This document shows positions 47,584-56,113 of a DNA stretch of 64,000 nucleotides, in pieces (position 1 is the stretch's first letter; each line of letters starts with the position of its first letter). The stretch is from Pectobacterium wasabiae CFBP 3304 (lineage in GTDB: Bacteria > Pseudomonadota > Gammaproteobacteria > Enterobacterales > Enterobacteriaceae): the NCBI RefSeq assembly GCF_001742185.1, contig NZ_CP015750.1, forward strand, positions 2,294,001-2,358,000. The letters run 5' to 3'. A program made the translations under genes and the position numbers. The notes below the pieces were generated by a model that was not told the origin of the DNA, did not search any database, and saw only the letters and a list, made by a program, of their open reading frames with translations.

Positions 47584-48954
47584 ATGGCACAGGCAAAAGA
47601 CATCGTACCGGGTTTTTACACCATTGATGACGCGATCGCACTGGATGGCGAGACCACCCGCGCGCTGCAATTAACCCACCTGAACCGCATGCGCTCTCTG
47701 GACGGTCATGCCAAATACTTTGTTCGAGCAGAAGGTAGCACCTTCATTGATGACAAAGGTGAAAAGCATCTGGACATGATTGGTGCGGTCGGGGTGGTGA
47801 CGGTCGGCAACAACAATGAGTTCGTGTGGTCCTGTTTGCAGAAGTGTTTCGATAACCGCCTCTTCATGATGGGCGCGATTTCCTATCACAACGTGGCGGC
47901 AGCGCTGGCGCATAACATGGCGCTGCTCTCGCCACAGGGAAAACTGACCAAAATGGGTACGGCGACTGGAGGTGCAGAGGCGATCGAGGGAATGATCAAA
48001 CTGGTCAAGCTCGGCACTCGACATAAAGCCCACAAGACTCACCTGCTGGCGACGCTGGGCGCGTTCCACGGTAAGACGTCTGGCGCGGTATCACTCGGTG
48101 GCAAGGATAAATGGCGTGCAGGGCAGCAGCCGACGTTAGACAATATCGATCATGTGACTTATGGATCGGTTACGGCGCTGGAAAGTGCGCTGGCGACAGG
48201 AAAATATAAGGCGTTTGTGGTGGAACCGATCCAGGGCGAAGGCGGCATTATCGTGCCGCCAGCGGGTTATCTGAAAGCCGCACGCGAGCTGTGCGATCGC
48301 TATGACACCCTGCTGGTGCTGGATGAGATTCAGTGTGGCGCGGCGCGTACGGGCAAATTCTGGTGCTGTGAACACGATGACGTCGTACCGGACTGTATCG
48401 TCTTCGCTAAAGGCTTATCTGGTGGGCTGGTGCCATTCGGCGGCTATCTCTGTACAGAAACCTTGTATGAAGCCGCTTATGGCACCATCGAAACCTGCTA
48501 TCACCACACGGCTACCTATCAGGAAAATACCCTGAGTGCGGCGGCCGCACTGGGTTCCTTACAGTTCATCATCGAACACGATCTTTGCGGCATGGCGGAG
48601 CGTAAAGGCGCGTTAATGATGCAGCGATTATATGAAATTCAGGCTCGCCACCCGCAAGTGATCAAAGAAGTACGCGGCAAAGGGCTGATGATTGGTATTG
48701 AGTTTGGCCGTTTGCCGGAGGCTCTGCAAGCCAGTATGGGCGAATACTACTCTATGGCGATAGCGGGTCTGCTGGTAGAGAAATGGCGGATTCAGGTGAA
48801 TTTCACCATCAATAATCTGGCGGTATTCCGCTTCCTACCGGCGCTGACGATTAGCGAAGAAGAACTCGACTATGCGCTGAACGCGTTTGAAGCGGCACTG
48901 AACAGCGTGGTTGAACAGGCTGAGCAGGCCAATACCTCTGTCATGACGGCATGA
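47584..48954 (+). CDS. Class III PLP-dependent aminotransferase
   Basis: Aminotransferase of 456 residues from the omega-amino/diamine transaminase fold. The PLP lysine is Lys276 in FAKGLSGG, with the preceding acid in VLDEIQCG and the cofactor loop TATGGAEAIEG. That loop is unusual, as most members have SGAEA. It starts an operon with an iron alcohol dehydrogenase (ten-base spacing) and an APC permease. The likely role is to convert an imported amine to an aldehyde. The exact substrate is unknown. An upstream in-frame ATG at 47485 lacks support. Confidence 0.8.
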   Translation: MAQAKDIVPGFYTIDDAIALDGETTRALQLTHLNRMRSLDGHAKYFVRAEGSTFIDDKGEKHLDMIGAVGVVTVGNNNEFVWSCLQKCFDNRLFMMGAISYHNVAAALAHNMALLSPQGKLTKMGTATGGAEAIEGMIKLVKLGTRHKAHKTHLLATLGAFHGKTSGAVSLGGKDKWRAGQQPTLDNIDHVTYGSVTALESALATGKYKAFVVEPIQGEGGIIVPPAGYLKAARELCDRYDTLLVLDEIQCGAARTGKFWCCEHDDVVPDCIVFAKGLSGGLVPFGGYLCTETLYEAAYGTIETCYHHTATYQENTLSAAAALGSLQFIIEHDLCGMAERKGALMMQRLYEIQARHPQVIKEVRGKGLMIGIEFGRLPEALQASMGEYYSMAIAGLLVEKWRIQVNFTINNLAVFRFLPALTISEEELDYALNAFEAALNSVVEQAEQANTSVMTA

Positions 48955-48964
48955 GGTGGCGACG

Positions 48965-50119
48965 ATGACATTTACGTATTCACAACCGGTAAAACTGTGT
49001 GTCGGCAGAGGTGAGGTTGGCCGAGTTGGCGAAGAGGTGGCGCTGCTGGGGAACCGCGTGCTGTTGGTGACGGGGAAAACTAGCTGTCGCCAAACGGGGT
49101 TGCTGACGCGTCTGACCGACCTATTAACGCAGAACGGTGTGCGCTGGGTGCTATTCGACAGCATTGAAGCGAATCCGCTTACCACAACGATAGATGACGG
49201 TGCAACGCTAGCGCGTGAACAGCAGTGTGATGTGGTGCTTGGCGTAGGGGGCGGCAGCGTGATGGATGCCGCTAAAGGCATCGCGTTTATGGCATGTAAT
49301 GCGGGGAAACTGCTGGACTACCTGTCTCAACCAGCGGCACCTGCCACGACGTTACCGCTGGTGCTGGTGACCACGACGGCAGGAACGGGGAGCGAGGGCA
49401 ACTGCGTTGCTGTTTTCACCAATCCTGAAACCCACGATAAACCGGCATTTTTCTCACCGGCACTGTACGCCCGGACAGCCATTGTCGATCCGACGCTGAT
49501 GGTTACGCAGTCACCACGTATGGTGGCGGCAACGGGGTTTGACGCACTCAGCCATAACATTGAGGCGCGGGTGGGTAAATTCTGCAATCCGATGACGGAA
49601 ATCATGACCGAACGCGCCATTCGGCTGTTGACTACATTTTTACCACGCGTCTGTCGGGATGTGACCGATCTGGATGCCTGGGATCGGGTGTGCTGGGCGA
49701 ACACGCTCGGCGGCATGGCTATCGGGATGTCGGCCTGCGGCCTGCCACATGCGATGGAGCACCCGCTGAGCGGGCTGTACAACATCACGCACGGCGAAGG
49801 GCTGGCGGCGTTATATCCCGAATTAATGCGTTTTTCCTGTGCTGAAAATGTCGCGGGTTTCGCTGCCGTTACCTGTGCGATGAGCGATAGCGTAACGCAT
49901 CTTAATGACACCGAGCGGGCGAGGCACAGCGTCTATTTGGTACAGCGTTTTTTGGAAAATATCGGGCTGACGTTTACGCTGCGCGATCTCGGCGTGCGTG
50001 AGCAAGATATTCCCTGGCTGGCGGACAACTGCGTGCAGACGATGGGCGTGAGCTTGGAACAGAACCCGCGCTGGGCCTCACGTCAGGACATTGAAGCGCT
50101 GTATCGCACCTGCCTGTAA
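48965..50119 (+). CDS. Iron-containing alcohol dehydrogenase
   Basis: NAD(P)-dependent dehydrogenase of 384 residues. GVGGGSVMDAAKGIA binds the cofactor. DALSHNIEA and GLPHAMEHPLSG / THGEGLA supply the Asp and three His iron ligands. The ATG at 48965 has GAGG eight bases upstream. In this operon it would reduce the aldehyde made by the aminotransferase, regenerating NAD(P)+, or run in reverse to provide the carbonyl. Confidence 0.88.
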   Translation: MTFTYSQPVKLCVGRGEVGRVGEEVALLGNRVLLVTGKTSCRQTGLLTRLTDLLTQNGVRWVLFDSIEANPLTTTIDDGATLAREQQCDVVLGVGGGSVMDAAKGIAFMACNAGKLLDYLSQPAAPATTLPLVLVTTTAGTGSEGNCVAVFTNPETHDKPAFFSPALYARTAIVDPTLMVTQSPRMVAATGFDALSHNIEARVGKFCNPMTEIMTERAIRLLTTFLPRVCRDVTDLDAWDRVCWANTLGGMAIGMSACGLPHAMEHPLSGLYNITHGEGLAALYPELMRFSCAENVAGFAAVTCAMSDSVTHLNDTERARHSVYLVQRFLENIGLTFTLRDLGVREQDIPWLADNCVQTMGVSLEQNPRWASRQDIEALYRTCL

Positions 50120-50203
50120 GGTGGCGCGGCGGCAAGGGATTTACCATCGACCCGATTGCGCGACATTACGCTATTGGGTTCGTTTTGTGTATCCGGGGGC
50201 AAG

Positions 50204-51607
50204 ATGAATACGCATCAATTGAAAAAGAACAGCCTGGGGCTGTGGTCGTTGGTCTTCTTTGTTGTTGCCGCTGCTTCGCCGCTCACCGGCGTGGTCGGCG
50301 GTTTGCCGGTGGCGATCTCCGCAGGCAACGGGGCAGGTATTCCTGCTGTGTACCTGATGGCGGGCGGCATACTGCTGATTTTCTCTTTTGGCTACATCGC
50401 CATGAGCCGCTATGTGACCAATGCTGGCGCATTTTACAGTTACATCACGCTGGGATTGGGGCGTCGTGCGGGGTTTAGTGCTTTATCCGTCGCGCTGCTG
50501 GCCTATTTCGCTATTCAGATCGCGGTGGTCGCGATGTTTGGTTTCTTCAGCAGCATGTATCTACAGGAGCACCTTGGTATCGATCTGCCGTGGTGGCTCT
50601 ATAGCGTAGCGATGTTGTTGCTGATGTGCTTATTGGGGATTGAGAGTGTGGAGGTCGGCGGGCGGGTGCTCGGCGTACTGATGTTGATGGAAGTGGGCAT
50701 CATGCTGGTGGTGGATATTGCGGTGCTGCTGTCCCACGACACTCCCTCGCTCACGTTAGAGGCGTTTTCGCCAAGCGTGATTAATCAGGGCAGCCTTGGC
50801 ATTGCGCTAATTTTTAGTATCGCTGCTTTTATCGGGTTTGAATCCACGGCGATCTACGGTGAAGAGTGCCGCAACCCTGAGAAAACCATTCCCCGTGCGA
50901 CGCTGGCCGCGGTGATATTAATTATGCTGTTCTTTGCCTTCACCAGTTGGATGATGGTGCAAGCCTACGGGGTGGATCAGGTTCGGCAGCAGGCGATTAA
51001 CGATCCTGGACGCTTTATTTTTAACGTATCGAACGCGCTGGTGGGGAAATGGTCTGAGCAGATGATATCGCTGCTGTTGATCACCAGCCTGTTTGCAGCG
51101 GCTCAGGCGTTTCACAATAACATCTCACGTTATCTGTTTAGCATTGGGAGAGATGGTGTGCTGTCCCCCAAATTGGCGCAGGTGAGTAAAAATAAAGGCA
51201 CGCCCTACGTGGCAAGCATCGTGCAGACGATCGTTGTGTTGGGCGTACTGTGTATGATGGTGGTGGCGGATCTCGATCCGATGATGCAGATCTTCGCGTT
51301 AGGATCGGCGATCGCGACGATGGCGATCCTGCTGCTTCAGGTCGGTGTGTCGCTGGCCGTTATTCGCTTCTTCCAACGTGAAACGCAGCATCCGGTCCCG
51401 GCATGGAGCCGTCTGTGGGCACCGATTATCTCGACGGTAGCGATGCTCTCGGCGCTGATTATGGTCGTCAGAAACGTTGATGTTCTGAGCGGTTCATCAT
51501 CCCAGATCGTTTCGCTGCTGCCCTGGGGCGTGTTCGGTATTGCCGTATTGGGCTATCTGTCCGCTAGTCGTATCCGCATTCCATCGCCGCAGGAAAATAT
51601 GCTGTAG
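50204..51607 (+). CDS. APC-family amino acid/amine permease
   Basis: Inner-membrane transporter of 467 residues with about twelve helices. The N-terminal LVFFVVAAASPLTGVVGGLP and the GFESTAIYGEECRNPEKTIP segment in helices 6-7 are typical of amino acid-polyamine-organocation permeases. Start ATG follows CCGGGGGC. As third gene of the operon it probably imports the amine substrate of the aminotransferase. Confidence 0.88.
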   Translation: MNTHQLKKNSLGLWSLVFFVVAAASPLTGVVGGLPVAISAGNGAGIPAVYLMAGGILLIFSFGYIAMSRYVTNAGAFYSYITLGLGRRAGFSALSVALLAYFAIQIAVVAMFGFFSSMYLQEHLGIDLPWWLYSVAMLLLMCLLGIESVEVGGRVLGVLMLMEVGIMLVVDIAVLLSHDTPSLTLEAFSPSVINQGSLGIALIFSIAAFIGFESTAIYGEECRNPEKTIPRATLAAVILIMLFFAFTSWMMVQAYGVDQVRQQAINDPGRFIFNVSNALVGKWSEQMISLLLITSLFAAAQAFHNNISRYLFSIGRDGVLSPKLAQVSKNKGTPYVASIVQTIVVLGVLCMMVVADLDPMMQIFALGSAIATMAILLLQVGVSLAVIRFFQRETQHPVPAWSRLWAPIISTVAMLSALIMVVRNVDVLSGSSSQIVSLLPWGVFGIAVLGYLSASRIRIPSPQENML

Positions 51608-51733
51608 ATTCTTCTACCATAATCAACCGGGCTGGTGATGATGAGATGGACCCGGTTTTATTGGTGGATTGCTCTTGTTAGTGATGTCATGGGCAGAACT
51701 TAAGAAATAATGTATCTACGTTTTTATGGTATT

Positions 51734-52036
51734 TTACTTGTACGGACAGATGCTAATTCGCGTATAAAAGCTACCTGAGTAATACAGTAAAATAGCAAGG
51801 TAAGTAATGATTTTTGGTGGAGTCCGTTTAACCAAAATAAAAGGGATGGATAAAGGAATAATGATGAAATTTAAAAAAGCATCAGCACCATTTCTTGGCG
51901 TTTCGCAGAACGTCTCAAGCGAAGTGTTGCCAAACATCCATCCAGGTTTTGTTGAGGAGAACGCATCAATTAAAAAAACACACAATAGGGAATAAGCATA
52001 AAAGTAGATATTGTAGGTATAGTTTTTTTTCAACAT
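51734..52036 (-). CDS. Small membrane protein, paralogue 1 of 3 (possibly DUF2645/YjeO-like)
   Basis: 100 residues with hydrophobic segments near 10-28, 56-70 and 76-92. The shared pattern is FC.TP..GAD.F..FIIIPLSIPFILVKR followed by a final helix and ...RISIC. It has a strong AAGGAGA ribosome-binding site. It is closely similar to the next gene at DNA level. The function is unknown; DUF2645 is a guess from memory. Confidence 0.6.
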   Translation of the reverse strand: MLKKNYTYNIYFYAYSLLCVFLIDAFSSTKPGWMFGNTSLETFCETPRNGADAFLNFIIIPLSIPFILVKRTPPKIITYLAILLYYSGSFYTRISICPYK

Positions 52037-52050
52037 ATTATGTCTCCTTA

Positions 52051-52359
52051 TTAATAAGCGATTTGACAGAGGCTAATTCGTGTATAGAAACGGTATGAAT
52101 GATATATAAGGATAGCAAGATAAGTAATGATTCTTGGCGGCGTTCGTTTGACCAGAAGAAAAGGAATAGATAAAGGAACAATGATAATGCTGAAGAAACC
52201 ATCGGCATCAGCCTTTGGCACTTCACAGAGGTCTTCAATTGAGTCGCCATCTATCATCCATTCATATTCGATGGTAGAAAAAGCATTGATTAAAAAAATG
52301 CATAAGGAAGCATATGTATAAAAATATATATTATAAATAAAACTGTTTTTTCTTAACAT
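52051..52359 (-). CDS. Small membrane protein, paralogue 2 of 3
   Basis: 102 residues from MLRKNSFIYN; another ATG at 52414-52416 overlaps the upstream stop (ATGA) and would add 19 residues. It has the same three hydrophobic segments and the same FFSIIIVPLSIPFLLVKRTP motif as its neighbour. It probably arose by tandem duplication. The function is unknown. Confidence 0.6.
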   Translation of the reverse strand: MLRKNSFIYNIYFYTYASLCIFLINAFSTIEYEWMIDGDSIEDLCEVPKADADGFFSIIIVPLSIPFLLVKRTPPRIITYLAILIYHSYRFYTRISLCQIAY

Positions 52360-52412
52360 TATATCGAGCACCTCATTTAATCTGTGGGTTGTGATGATTT
52401 TAGTGAAGGAAA

Positions 52413-52880
52413 TCATCCTTTAATAAATGAGATGTCAATTGTTTTTTCTTTATCATCTTGTATTAGATTAACCTCATCATGTTCTTTTATCCATGCTTCA
52501 CTTATATTTCCGTAACTCCATGGGAAGCTTTTTATTTTTTTAAATCCAAGTGTCTCTATATATTTTACTAATTCAGCTTTACGCTCAGGTATGGGATTAT
52601 AAAAAACTACGCCATTAGTTAATCTCTGCGTGCCATCTTGTGAGTAATAATAAATTTCATAATTGTCAGAAATAACAGGTATGTCCTTTACTTCATCGAG
52701 GGTTAAAATATGATAGGTAAAATAATCATTTTTTTTGTAGTAGTAGCTTTCTTCGTAGAATAAGCCTGCGGAAATAATAAATATGCCAATTGAGAGAAAT
52801 AGCAAAAATATTGCTTTTATGAAGTCGCTGTATTTGAATTTTAACACAACGTGGTACTCCAAATGTATATGGTTTTTCAT
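52413..52880 (-). CDS. Membrane-anchored protein of unknown function
   Basis: 155 residues: one membrane helix near residues 22-42, then a mixed soluble domain (VVFYNPIPERKAELVKYIET) expected outside the cytoplasm. I do not recognise the family. The annotated ATG abuts AGGAG, too close for normal initiation. A GTG at 52847 with GGAG nine bases upstream is a plausible true start. It sits between paralogues 2 and 3. Confidence 0.55.
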   Translation of the reverse strand: MKNHIHLEYHVVLKFKYSDFIKAIFLLFLSIGIFIISAGLFYEESYYYKKNDYFTYHILTLDEVKDIPVISDNYEIYYYSQDGTQRLTNGVVFYNPIPERKAELVKYIETLGFKKIKSFPWSYGNISEAWIKEHDEVNLIQDDKEKTIDISFIKG

Positions 52881-53010
52881 CTCCTGATCTTACCACGTAA
52901 AATATTCTCACTCCATCCCTGTGGGGAAATAAATAATGACGACACCATTGCCAATTGGGCTCATCATGATTAAATGAATCAAGCCTAATGGCTAAGTGAT
53001 TTTTTAATTA

Positions 53011-53307
53011 TTAGCAAAAATTAAATCGAATAAAAAAACTCCATAAATAATAAAATAGAATAATAATATAAGTCATTGTTCTGGCTATGCTCCTTTTTAA
53101 AAAGAAGAATGGGATAGATAATGGGATAATGATAAATGCAAAGAACCCATCAGAATCTCCTTCTGGTATCTCACAGAGATTTCTTATTTCTACCCCATCG
53201 ACCATCCCTTCGTAATCTCTTATTGATGTGATCAATATGATCATAGCGCAGAGAAATGAGTAAAGATAAAATGTAATGTTGTAAGTGGTTTTGCTATAGC
53301 TTGGCAT
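53011..53307 (-). CDS. Small membrane protein, paralogue 3 of 3
   Basis: 98 residues, more diverged: three hydrophobic segments, NLCEIPEGDSDGFFAF then IIIPLSIPFFFLKRS and a final helix ending RFNFC. It is the first of the minus-strand islet genes. The function is unknown. Confidence 0.6.
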   Translation of the reverse strand: MPSYSKTTYNITFYLYSFLCAMIILITSIRDYEGMVDGVEIRNLCEIPEGDSDGFFAFIIIPLSIPFFFLKRSIARTMTYIIILFYYLWSFFIRFNFC

Positions 53308-53344
53308 GTAAGCATTCTCGTGATTTTAATTACTGCCGTCATTT

Positions 53345-53565
53345 TTAGGATGGGGTGGTAACGTCATAAAGACGTTTTGTTATTCCTTCTCGATGATTTA
53401 GCATCGATCTGCCGTATGACGTCCAGTCCCTCTCTTCTTTCGCACTTTTTTCTGCATTTCTTAATTCGCTGGAATTCTTTTCAAAAATTTCGACAACCAC
53501 CCTAATTTGCACGGCATCAATGCCGATTGATGTTTTCTCTGGTGACGGTATAAAAGTATTAGTAG
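53345..53565 (-). pseudogene. C-terminal gene remnant
   Basis: About 70 codons are open on the minus strand (SIGIDAVQIRVVVEIFEKNS ... ERDWTSYGRSMLNHREGI) and end at a TAA, but a stop lies directly upstream and there is no credible start. The composition is protein-like and unlike the flanking spacer. It may be the tail of a deleted toxin or effector gene. Confidence 0.4.
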
Positions 53566-53626
53566 ATTAAATACCGAGGTCAGTGGTTAAAATTACTGAT
53601 TTAATTAAAAATATCGTTATTGATAA

Positions 53627-53646
53627 CTCGCCGCTTAGGCGGCGAG
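53627..53646 (-). terminator. Terminator of the pepP-ubiH-ubiI operon
   Basis: Perfect eight-base stem CTCGCCGC-ttag-GCGGCGAG, 23 bases after the ubiI stop, followed by an AT-rich stretch with ATTTTT. Confidence 0.75.
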
Positions 53647-53669
53647 ATTGATGACCTATTCCAATTTTA

Positions 53670-54881
53670 TTATTTTCCGGCACTGAGCCAGTCTGGCAGA
53701 TCGTGTAATCCCATCGCCTGACGGACCAGCGTCGGTTTAATGCCGGGCAGTTTGTCCGCGAGCACCAGTCCGACGTCACGCAGCAGCTTTTTCGCCGGAT
53801 TGTCGCCGTCAAACAATTCACGGAACCCTTGCATGCTGGCGAGCATCACGGCGGCGCTGTGTTTGCGGCGGCGTTCATAGCGCCGCAGATAAAGATGCTG
53901 ACCGATATCTTTGCCCTGAGCCTGTAAACGCTTCAGTTCTGCAATCAGTTCAGCGACATCCATGAAGCCCAGATTGACGCCTTGGCCTGCCAGCGGGTGA
54001 ATGGTGTGCGCCGCATCGCCGACCAGCACTAGCCGATGTGCGGCGAAGCTGCGCGCGTAGCGCCCTATCAGCGGGAAAGTCTGGCGCTCGCTTTCCAGTT
54101 CACATAGCCCCAATCGCATATCAAACGCCATCGCCACCTGACGGTTGAATTCCTCCACGGGCAAACTCTGCATCGCCTGTGCCTGCTCGGGTGAAAGCGA
54201 CCAGACAATCGAGCAGAGGTGCGGATCGTCGAGCGGCAGGAATGCCAGAATGCCATCACCGTGGAACGCCTGACGCGCGACGGACTGATGCGGATGTTCA
54301 GTACGAATATTGGCGACCAGCGCGTGGTGTCCGTAGTCCCAAAAAGTCAGCGGAATATCCGCATGTTGACGCAGCCATGAATGGGCACCGTCTGCGCCAA
54401 CTACCAGTCGGGCGGTCAACATGCTGTCATCCTGCAACGTAATAAAGGCTTCATTCTCCCCCCAGGCGACCTGTTTTAATGATGCGGGGGAGAGCAGGGT
54501 GATGTCGCTTAACTGGGAAGCCCGTTGCCACAGCACCTGCTGAATCACGGGGTTTTCAATGATATGGCCAAGATGAGAAAAACCGAATTCTTCACCGCTA
54601 AAGCTGATTTTGCCGAAGCTGTCTTTGTCCCAGACCTGCATGTCGTTGTAAGGGCTGACGCGCTGTGCCACGAGGTTTTCCCAAACGCCGATATGGCGCA
54701 GGAGACACTCACTGGCGGCATTAATGGCGGAGACGCGCAGGGCATGGTTCTTCCCGAGCGGTTGGGGTTCTGCCGTCTGCTTTTCCAGCACGGCGATGCG
54801 CAGGCCACTACCCTGTAGGCCGCAGGCCAGCGCCAAACCGACCATACCGCCACCGGCAATAACCACGTCGAATGATTGCAT
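53670..54881 (-). CDS. ubiI: 2-octaprenylphenol hydroxylase (FAD monooxygenase UbiI)
   Basis: Flavoprotein of 403 residues that hydroxylates C5 of the ubiquinone ring precursor under aerobic conditions. The N-terminal FAD dinucleotide fold is FDVVIAGGGMVGLALACGL, with the middle VVGADGAHSWLR and the FAD ribityl motif GDAAHTIHPLAGQGVNLGFM. It is adjacent to its homologue ubiH, 28 bases downstream. In E. coli gcvT follows; here an AT-rich islet takes that place. Confidence 0.95.
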   Translation of the reverse strand: MQSFDVVIAGGGMVGLALACGLQGSGLRIAVLEKQTAEPQPLGKNHALRVSAINAASECLLRHIGVWENLVAQRVSPYNDMQVWDKDSFGKISFSGEEFGFSHLGHIIENPVIQQVLWQRASQLSDITLLSPASLKQVAWGENEAFITLQDDSMLTARLVVGADGAHSWLRQHADIPLTFWDYGHHALVANIRTEHPHQSVARQAFHGDGILAFLPLDDPHLCSIVWSLSPEQAQAMQSLPVEEFNRQVAMAFDMRLGLCELESERQTFPLIGRYARSFAAHRLVLVGDAAHTIHPLAGQGVNLGFMDVAELIAELKRLQAQGKDIGQHLYLRRYERRRKHSAAVMLASMQGFRELFDGDNPAKKLLRDVGLVLADKLPGIKPTLVRQAMGLHDLPDWLSAGK

Positions 54882-54909
54882 TTCCGTATTTTCCTGTTGG
54901 CGAGCTTAA

Positions 54910-56088
54910 TTAACGTTTTACCCAACCCAGCGTGCGACGGGCAAACGCATCGCGCATCAGCGGCAGGTTATTCATAGCGATCAGGCCCAGATTGCGGCCG
55001 ACGGCCAGTGCGGTATAGCGGTTAGCGAACAGTCTGACCAGACCATCGGTAATCGCCACGGTGGCATGTTGGTCGGGCTCGCGGCGTTGCTGATAACGGC
55101 TGAGTACACTGTACTGGCCGATATCCTGCTGGTTTTTCGCAGCATCGACGAGCGTTTCCGCTAGCGACATGACATCGCGAATCCCCAGATTAAAGCCTTG
55201 TCCGGCAATGGGGTGCAGCGTTTGTGCCGCATTGCCTACCAGCGCCAGCCGATGACTGATGTGTTGGTTGGCAGTAAGCAAGCGCAGCGGGTAGCTGTGG
55301 CGTTCGCCGATATGGGTGAACTGCCCCAGACGCCAGCCAAAATCCTGCTGTAACTGCTGGCGAAATTCGGTTTCGCTCCACCCATCGATCTCAGCTTGGC
55401 GATGTTTATCATGACACCAGACGAGCGAACAGCGACCGTTATTCATCGGTAAGAGCGCCAGCGGGCCGTGTGGGGTAAATCGCTCAAATGCCCGCCCACG
55501 ATGGGGTTCGGTGGTGGTCACGTTGGCAATGACCGCGACCTGATCATACTCATGCTGCTGCCAGTGAATCCCGCAGGATTGCGACAGCATAGAGTGTGAT
55601 CCATCGGCAGCAACCAGTAGTTGACCCGTTAGCTCCGTGCCATTGTCTAGCGTTAGCGTCGCGTTCTCTTGCGACCGTTTGACGGCAACCACTTTGGCGG
55701 GACAGTGCAGGCGCACGCCGGGGGCTTGTTGCAGCAGAGAAAACAGGCGTTGCCCGATGTCGTGCAGTTCAACCACATGGCCCAATGCCTGAACGTGGTA
55801 GTCCGACGCGTGCAGATTCACCGCGCTGGCATGGCCGCGTTCGCTGACATGAATGTCGGTAATCGCAGTCGCATGGCTCGACAAGGCTTGCCAGATGCCC
55901 AGCGCCGCCAACTGCTGGCGTGTGCCATCGGACAGCGCAATCGCGCGGGCGTCAAAACCTGGATGTTCCCTATCGAGCGGGGAATAGGCTTCAACCAGCT
56001 CGACCGGGATCGTACCTTGCGAGAGCCGCGATATCGCCAGCGCTAGCGTCGCGCCTGCCATTCCGCCACCGACAATCATGACCGCCAT
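54910..56088 (-). CDS. ubiH: 2-octaprenyl-6-methoxyphenol hydroxylase UbiH
   Basis: FAD-dependent monooxygenase of 392 residues that hydroxylates C1 in ubiquinone biosynthesis. It shows MIVGGGMAGATLALAISRLS, VAADGSHSMLSQ and GNAAQTLHPIAGQGFNLGIR. GNAAQ replaces the more common GDAAH, as in E. coli UbiH. It lies between pepP and ubiI in the conserved order ygfB-pepP-ubiH-ubiI. Confidence 0.95.
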   Translation of the reverse strand: MAVMIVGGGMAGATLALAISRLSQGTIPVELVEAYSPLDREHPGFDARAIALSDGTRQQLAALGIWQALSSHATAITDIHVSERGHASAVNLHASDYHVQALGHVVELHDIGQRLFSLLQQAPGVRLHCPAKVVAVKRSQENATLTLDNGTELTGQLLVAADGSHSMLSQSCGIHWQQHEYDQVAVIANVTTTEPHRGRAFERFTPHGPLALLPMNNGRCSLVWCHDKHRQAEIDGWSETEFRQQLQQDFGWRLGQFTHIGERHSYPLRLLTANQHISHRLALVGNAAQTLHPIAGQGFNLGIRDVMSLAETLVDAAKNQQDIGQYSVLSRYQQRREPDQHATVAITDGLVRLFANRYTALAVGRNLGLIAMNNLPLMRDAFARRTLGWVKR

Positions 56089-56113
56089 GTTTTAGTCCTG
56101 TTGAAAAAGCTAT

